From a virus: 64,000 nt of DNA. Position 1 is the first letter of the stretch; every line of letters starts with the position of its first letter. A program made the translations under genes and the position numbers. Positions 59,261-64,000 of the stretch are shown piece by piece. The notes beneath the pieces were generated by a model. That model had not been told where the DNA came from. It ran no database searches and saw only the letters and a program-made list of their open reading frames with translations. The DNA lies in IMG/VR virus record IMGVR_UViG_3300037502_002993, positions 124,001-188,000 of that record, one strand, 5' to 3'.

Positions 59261-59277
59261 CCATGGCACCACTCATC

Positions 59278-59565
59278 TTAGAGTTCCGAATACCGAGGAG
59301 TGCCGTCTTCCGTTGTTCGCATCTCCCCGTCTTCGGTTAACCGAAGCTCTACCACAGTCACCTCGGCTTCCAGTCCAGCCACCCGCAGCGTAACACTACC
59401 AGGCGCCAGTGCAGTGACCACCCCACTGGAGTCGACAATGGCGGTACCATCATCAGGTTCCAACATCCAAGTAACATCACTCGGAGTGTTTCCCACCTCA
59501 TCGGTAAGGGAGAACGCTTGGCTCTCCCCAACGGTCAATGTTACTGCTGTGGGCTCTAAGGTGAG
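59278..59565 (-). CDS. Ig-like (BIG2) domain in frame after capsid stop
   Basis: 95 codons follow the capsid TAA in the same frame. LTLEPTAVTLTVGESQAFSL, VTWMLEPDDGTAIVDSSGVV and TALAPGSVTLRVAG form a complete bacterial Ig-like group 2 domain, ending with RLTEDGEMRTTEDG. The domain's first strand begins immediately after the stop. The only possible start is a TTG ten codons in (59538), which has no ribosome binding site and would cut off that strand. Readthrough would give a capsid protein of about 849 residues with an Ig decoration. Alternatively it is a relic of a split fusion. Confidence 0.7.
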   Translation of the reverse strand, partial: LTLEPTAVTLTVGESQAFSLTDEVGNTPSDVTWMLEPDDGTAIVDSSGVVTALAPGSVTLRVAGLEAEVTVVELRLTEDGEMRTTEDGTPRYSEL

Positions 59566-61827
59566 TTAACCCGCAGGCGGCTCTTCTACCGGCTCTTCCG
59601 GAGTGGTCGGAGCTGCGCTGCCACCGCCGATACGGGCGTTGAACTGCGACAGGCTCATGACCTCTTCCAGACCTTCCACGTCGATCTCCAGCGCGAACGG
59701 GATGTTGTTGACGTGCAGGTTGAAGGGCACGGCGGCGATCTCACGAGAGATCTGACCATGACGAGAGATCGGCAGGTCGGCCACGATGGTCGGCACGTAG
59801 TAGAAGGTACCCCAGTTCAGGATATCGTTCTCCACGGGCTTCTCACGGGTCAGGATGACCACGATCTTACCGTCCATCCGCTCGTTGTTGGTGGCAACGA
59901 TGTCGTACTTCAGGTAGGCACCGAGGGCACGGTCGTCACCAGAGTGCATCAGGTAGTTGGCGATATCAGAAGAGGTCAGGATGACCGCCTTCGGACGCTC
60001 GTCAGCATTGCCGGTGATGGTCTGGAACGCCGCCTGGATGTTCGAGTCGCGATAAGCGGTGAACATCATGGAGCGGATCACGTTCAGGATGGACTCACAG
60101 ACATCCTTGAAGCGGTCTTGGCTCTTGATGGAGTCGACTGCATCACGCAGATCCAGAGACGCATGACGGTAGGTCGGACGCATCACGGCGGACAGAGCCC
60201 CTTCCACCTGACCGAACTTCGGACGGGTGAAACCAGCACCTACGTACTCACGCAGCTGGGCACAGTAGTTCAGCAGGCGAGTCACGGCGTTGGCGGAGTT
60301 GCGCACGTTGGTGGCGGCGGTCAGGAACTTGACCACATCGCCCGGACCGGCTTCGTCCATGGTGGACATCGGCAGGGTGATCGGCGCATGCATCGGGATC
60401 GGGTAGCGGAACTGCAGGGCACGGGTCTGCAGCAGCTGACCGCGGTTACGACGGTTGGTGTTGGTGAAACGGGCGTCGAGCTCGTAGCCCACCACAGCCA
60501 TGTCACCGAGGGCAGTGATCATAGCGGCAACCGCACCGCCGGTCAGGGCCAGAGAGGTACCTTCCTCGTCGTACACGCGGCTGACTTCCACCGGGCTCGG
60601 GGAGAGGTACAGGCTGCCCTTGGACAGGGACACAGTACCGGACATCTGCACGGACACACGAACGCTCCAACCAGCCGGAACGTTTGCCAGGGCAGTGCCT
60701 TCCACGGTGGTGGTGTCGGCAGTGATCAGCAGGTCGTCTGACATGAACGCCAGGTTGGCGTTACGGGTATCAGACTGCAGGGCCGGTTGGAAGACAGCGG
60801 TCGGCATACGGCGCACGTTGAAGCGCACCACGCCATCGCCAGTCTGCACATACAGGCTCTTCAGCCACATGGCGCTGTCCAGGGTATCGGAGATATCCAG
60901 GTAGTGGCCATTCAGCAGCTGCTGCTGGTTGGAGATACCGATCAGGTTCAGCTTGGTGTTCGGACGCAGCGGAGCAGTGCGCACCGGGCCGGTGTTGGGG
61001 TGCTCGACTTCGATCGGCGCGACCAGGCCTGCCGGGATGAAGTACTGGGTGTTGTCATCCTGCTCGTTGACCACCGGGATACAGGCAGTGCTGAAGTCTT
61101 CCAGAATGGACGGATCACGGAAGGCTTCGACCAGGTTGACTTCCTGGGTGTCGAACAGCGCGCCAGTGGTCTGGTGATAGACATCACGCATCACGGCGAC
61201 GTAGGTCAGGTTCTGGGTCACACCACCTTCGGTCGGGTTCACGACCACGGTCGGGTAGGCGGCTTCACCGAAGGCATCCTGACGGGCGGCGGTCAGGCTG
61301 TAGCCGACAGAGACCACACGGAAGTCACGCTGGGACTTCTCGTTGTAGTTCTCCATGGCGGCTTTGGCATCGGAAACGGTCATCAGAGAACCAGCCGGGC
61401 CATCCAGCATCGGACGCACGTTGATCACGTTCGGATCAGCGGATTCCACAGCCACGGCCATCTTGGCCATGTTGTTGCGCCACTGGCGGGCGTTGGTCAG
61501 CGCCGCTTGGGTCAGCAGGGCGGCAGTGATCTGGTTGGAGGCCACGCGATCGGCATCAGCACCACGACCCTGGTTGTAGTGCTCAAAGCCCACGCTCGGA
61601 TCACCGAGGATGTCTTCCAGCGCACGGTACATACCCTGGATCTCTTCACCCAGGTGACCATCGACGTCGCCGAAACCTTCCAGGGCGGCGGAGAAGTGCT
61701 CAGCGCCAACGCTCAGTTGACCGGCTTGGGTGCCGTCGATCTGCTCGTAGGACTTGGCGAAGGCGCTCAGGTTAAAGTGGGCAGACGTGCGATCCCGCTT
61801 GCCCATCAGGAAGTTCTTGATGCTCAT
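59566..61827 (-). CDS. major capsid protein (phiKZ gp120-like)
   Basis: A 753-residue protein. The ATG at 61827 (MSIKNFLMGKRDRTSAHF) has AAAGG upstream; an ATG six codons earlier lacks one. Size and sequence fit the phiKZ-type capsid (about 747 residues, from memory): an HK97-like fold with NVRPMLDGPAGSLMTVSDAKAAMENY, SQDRFKDVCESILNVIRSMMFTAYRDSNIQAAFQTI and VPTIVADLPISRHGQ. The N-terminal region has candidate protease sites AALE-G and AVE-S. The C-terminus is a proline-rich linker (APTTPEEPVEEPPAG) leading to the stop. Base composition is more G+C-rich and codon use more regular than neighbours, as expected for high expression. Several long frames on the other strand are shadows. Confidence 0.9.
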   Translation of the reverse strand: MSIKNFLMGKRDRTSAHFNLSAFAKSYEQIDGTQAGQLSVGAEHFSAALEGFGDVDGHLGEEIQGMYRALEDILGDPSVGFEHYNQGRGADADRVASNQITAALLTQAALTNARQWRNNMAKMAVAVESADPNVINVRPMLDGPAGSLMTVSDAKAAMENYNEKSQRDFRVVSVGYSLTAARQDAFGEAAYPTVVVNPTEGGVTQNLTYVAVMRDVYHQTTGALFDTQEVNLVEAFRDPSILEDFSTACIPVVNEQDDNTQYFIPAGLVAPIEVEHPNTGPVRTAPLRPNTKLNLIGISNQQQLLNGHYLDISDTLDSAMWLKSLYVQTGDGVVRFNVRRMPTAVFQPALQSDTRNANLAFMSDDLLITADTTTVEGTALANVPAGWSVRVSVQMSGTVSLSKGSLYLSPSPVEVSRVYDEEGTSLALTGGAVAAMITALGDMAVVGYELDARFTNTNRRNRGQLLQTRALQFRYPIPMHAPITLPMSTMDEAGPGDVVKFLTAATNVRNSANAVTRLLNYCAQLREYVGAGFTRPKFGQVEGALSAVMRPTYRHASLDLRDAVDSIKSQDRFKDVCESILNVIRSMMFTAYRDSNIQAAFQTITGNADERPKAVILTSSDIANYLMHSGDDRALGAYLKYDIVATNNERMDGKIVVILTREKPVENDILNWGTFYYVPTIVADLPISRHGQISREIAAVPFNLHVNNIPFALEIDVEGLEEVMSLSQFNARIGGGSAAPTTPEEPVEEPPAG

Positions 61828-61929
61828 GTGGTATACCTTTTGCAAAAGGATTGGTATGTTGAAGAAACGTTTGAGTTTGCTTACCGTTCTCTGTAATCAC
61901 CACCTTTATGTCAGTATCAAGGAATGACC

Positions 61930-62529
61930 TCAATCCAACGGCAGGGATTTCAGATAATAGGAAAACAAATTGGTCTTGCTCATTCGTTCAAAGGAGAACG
62001 TGTGCAGGACCTGAGCGATCATCGCATCGAAGAACGCTCGATTGTACGAGAGCTGCATGCTGTCAGGATCGCCTTCTTCATGGCGTGACCTCTGCCACAC
62101 CACGACCCAGAACGTCTCGTCTACCACATCCAGGGAGTATACAGGAATGGTTACCGCATCTCCCATTTGGAAATCTGTTTCATACCGTAGTTGCAGGGTT
62201 TCTACCCGCTGTTGAACACGATCCTTAAGCGGCTCGTCATCCAGCAGTTGTTTCAGTGGTGAGGGCACCAACTGAATGTCCAGTTCTCGATCAAACGAGA
62301 AGGGGAAGTAACGCATCCCGAGTTCAATATCCGCTAGATCATCCGCACTGAGGACCTTGGTCATGCGGTTGATGGAGCGGAGTTCTTGGAGTGACACCCC
62401 TTCGTCTTTAAGACTTCGGTAGGTGTCATCAGAAATCACCAAGACCTGTGGCATGGCCAAGACTCCCATCGGGGCACCTGCCCCAGTGCATGAAAAACAA
62501 CAGTTGTCATCATACAGTAAGGATTTCAC
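61930..62529 (-). CDS. unknown protein upstream of capsid
   Basis: A 199-residue protein with GTG start at 62529 and AGGAA upstream; an internal ATG (MPQVLVISDDTYRSL) is the alternative. The N-terminus has a cysteine cluster, DDNCCFSCTGAGAP, possibly metal-binding. The body contains LLDDEPLKDRVQQRVETLQLRYETDFQMGD and a beta segment, IPVYSLDVVDETFWVVVWQR. It diverges from the helicase gene across 91 bp. No family is recognised. Confidence 0.58.
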   Translation of the reverse strand: MKSLLYDDNCCFSCTGAGAPMGVLAMPQVLVISDDTYRSLKDEGVSLQELRSINRMTKVLSADDLADIELGMRYFPFSFDRELDIQLVPSPLKQLLDDEPLKDRVQQRVETLQLRYETDFQMGDAVTIPVYSLDVVDETFWVVVWQRSRHEEGDPDSMQLSYNRAFFDAMIAQVLHTFSFERMSKTNLFSYYLKSLPLD

Positions 62530-62620
62530 CCATGGTAGTTTCCTGCGCTTTGGATAAAATACGCTCTGCTGTGATAGTCTGCTAAAGGGGTCCGTCTATT
62601 GCATAAGGAGAGTCCACTTG

Positions 62621-64000
62621 ATGTTTTCCCCCAAACAATTGCTGGTTCACTGCATTACACTGGCATGCTTTGAACACCGGGAAGGGGTATCGACCTCTCC
62701 CTCGAAAGAACTCGTTGAAAATGTGATTGCCTCACTCCCCATTCCTGAGGCCACCGTAGACCACGATCATGGACGCCAGACCTTTTTGGAGCTACGTGGG
62801 TATGTAATGTGGCTAAACGCGAGAGGGAAAGGGGACTTCCCCACTGAACAGGAGGTGTTACAAAACGTTCAGATTGCCTGTCGTGAAGAGACCTACCTGT
62901 ACGAGGCCATTGCCTCTCCGTTGCTTGAGAAACACAAGAACGTCAAAGAAACCGTTAAGATCATCCAGAGTTACCGTAATAAGCTTAGCCAATACCTGAA
63001 TGAAGAGAAGATCCGTCAACTGATCAAAGAGTACCAAGGGAAGCTGCTCTTTAAACGCGACCAGTATGACGTAACAGAAACCGTCAGAGAACTCCAAGAG
63101 AAGCTAGAGCCACTGATTGCCATTCGCGGTAAGCAGTCTCACCCCTCACTGATGGGGGAGATCGACTTTGGGAACGGAGAGTCTCTTACAGAAGGGTTTA
63201 ATGAAGTCAAGGTCGCGGTATCCCCTGAAGGCGCCTTTAAGACCGGGTGGAAAGCACTCAATCGGATGCTGGGGCCCACTGGCGCAATCAAGCGGGGTGA
63301 GTGTGTGGTAGTGGGGGCGCTACAGCACAACTTCAAGTCCGGCTTTATGATGCTAATGTTCATCTTCTTTGCGATGTTCAATAAACCCTACATGCGCGAT
63401 AAGACCAAAAAACCCCTGTTATACTTTATTTCCTTTGAGAACTCGATCTCTGAGAACCTGTTAACCATCTATAAGTACCTCAAAGAGAATGAGACAGGGG
63501 TGGCGGTGGTGGATAGCCAAGTCAACCCCGATGAAGCAGCAAAGTACGTAGCGGAACAGTTGCGTAAGACGGGGTATGAGCTACGCATGGATCGGTTTGA
63601 TCCCACTGAGTTTACCTGCAGTTCATTGATCGCGACACTGGATGGTCTGTCGGCTGATGGGTATGAGATCCACGCGCTCTTTATTGATTACTTGAACATG
63701 ATCAATAAGGCAGGCCTTGAAGCCAAAACCATCGGGGAAGATATCCGTCTGGCATTTCGTCGCGTCAGAAACTTTTGTGCGCCTAGAGGCATCACCTTTA
63801 TTTCTCCTCACCAGCTCAGTACAGAGGCACTTCAGCTCACCCGTGAGAATGTGGAAGACTTCGTTAAGGTGGTAGCCAACAAGGGGTATTACGACGGCTC
63901 TAAACGCTTGACACAGGAACCAGATCTGGAGATTTTCCTCCACATCGTCGAAGTCAACGGAGAGAAGTTCTTAACCGTTGCACGGGGTAAACACCGTGGG
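62621..64000 (+). CDS. DnaB-like replicative helicase, 3' end outside window
   Basis: At least 460 residues; open at the right edge. The ATG at 62621 follows AAGGAGA. The N-terminal 180 residues are helical, like the DnaB N-terminal domain and linker. The RecA-fold core has ECVVVGALQHNFKSGFMM in the P-loop place, with GK(S/T) altered to FKS. Further motifs are LLYFISFENS (motif 1a, Glu), EIHALFIDYLNMI (Walker B) and ITFISPHQLSTEAL (motif 3, sensor Gln). It would unwind DNA at the phage fork. It is the first gene rightward after the capsid cluster. Confidence 0.8.
   Translation, partial: MFSPKQLLVHCITLACFEHREGVSTSPSKELVENVIASLPIPEATVDHDHGRQTFLELRGYVMWLNARGKGDFPTEQEVLQNVQIACREETYLYEAIASPLLEKHKNVKETVKIIQSYRNKLSQYLNEEKIRQLIKEYQGKLLFKRDQYDVTETVRELQEKLEPLIAIRGKQSHPSLMGEIDFGNGESLTEGFNEVKVAVSPEGAFKTGWKALNRMLGPTGAIKRGECVVVGALQHNFKSGFMMLMFIFFAMFNKPYMRDKTKKPLLYFISFENSISENLLTIYKYLKENETGVAVVDSQVNPDEAAKYVAEQLRKTGYELRMDRFDPTEFTCSSLIATLDGLSADGYEIHALFIDYLNMINKAGLEAKTIGEDIRLAFRRVRNFCAPRGITFISPHQLSTEALQLTRENVEDFVKVVANKGYYDGSKRLTQEPDLEIFLHIVEVNGEKFLTVARGKHRG

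Noticed and set aside
59713-61896. Long + strand frames (342 and 369 codons) opposite the capsid gene
   Set aside because: They are His/Gly/Val-rich shadows caused by the regular codon use of the capsid gene; there are no starts with ribosome binding sites.

Overview
The window is part of the genome of a very large (jumbo) tailed phage of the phiKZ-like lineage, probably infecting a Gram-negative bacterium. The evidence is gene content and gene order. There is a major capsid protein of about 750 residues. There is a 2171-residue virion protein carrying a lytic transglycosylase domain. Next to it lie split multisubunit RNA polymerase genes: a beta-prime N-terminal half with DFDGD and a nearly full-length beta. 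A second, diverged beta N-terminal protein, like the non-virion polymerase of phiKZ, lies near the capsid gene. The block from transglycosylase through beta-prime, beta and structural genes to the prohead protease runs in the order I recall for phiKZ gp181 to gp175. The spanin pair points to a Gram-negative host. I see no tRNA gene, CRISPR array or insertion sequence.

Layout. Bases 1-3400 hold the end of a tail fibre with an S74-type chaperone and two small + strand genes. Bases 3400-11450 are mostly minus-strand proteins I cannot name, ending with a RecA-fold ATPase. Bases 11600-13500 hold the first of three paralogous lectin-like fibre genes. Bases 13500-16330 carry an RNase H and a spanin pair. 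Bases 16500-22540 encode fibre and internal head proteins. Bases 22600-27200 hold a probable baseplate spike, an SbcC-like ATPase and dUTPase. Bases 27200-37250 hold the second lectin-like fibre gene, a virion protein and the giant transglycosylase protein. Bases 37300-49570 carry the virion RNA polymerase genes (beta is interrupted by two group I introns), structural proteins, the third lectin-like fibre gene and the protease. Bases 49600-56800 hold an exported protein, a DprA/SLOG-like protein and the second polymerase beta fragment. Bases 56800-58360 are largely non-coding with structured elements and tiny membrane proteins. Bases 58365-61830 hold a holin-like protein, an HNH endonuclease and the capsid gene. 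A DnaB-like helicase runs off the right edge.

Main points of interest. (1) The three lectin-like fibre genes are nearly identical except for a 111-bp segment at the 3' end, where change is confined almost entirely to first and second codon positions while the third base is kept. This is the signature of diversity-generating retroelement targets. No reverse transcriptase or template repeat is visible here, so they would have to lie outside the window. (2) The segment just downstream of these variable regions is a 120-bp module, tandemly repeated in two copies and inverted in the third. (3) The major capsid gene is followed, in the same frame after a single TAA, by a complete Ig-like (BIG2) domain with no good start of its own, suggesting stop-codon readthrough or a recently split fusion. 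(4) The virion polymerase beta gene is split by two related group I introns. One carries a Vsr-like homing endonuclease, and its P1 helix can be drawn exactly. (5) A recurring hairpin flanked by GRCATAA and TTATGYC marks transcription-unit ends. (6) Both RecA-fold ATPases share an unusual NFKS P-loop.
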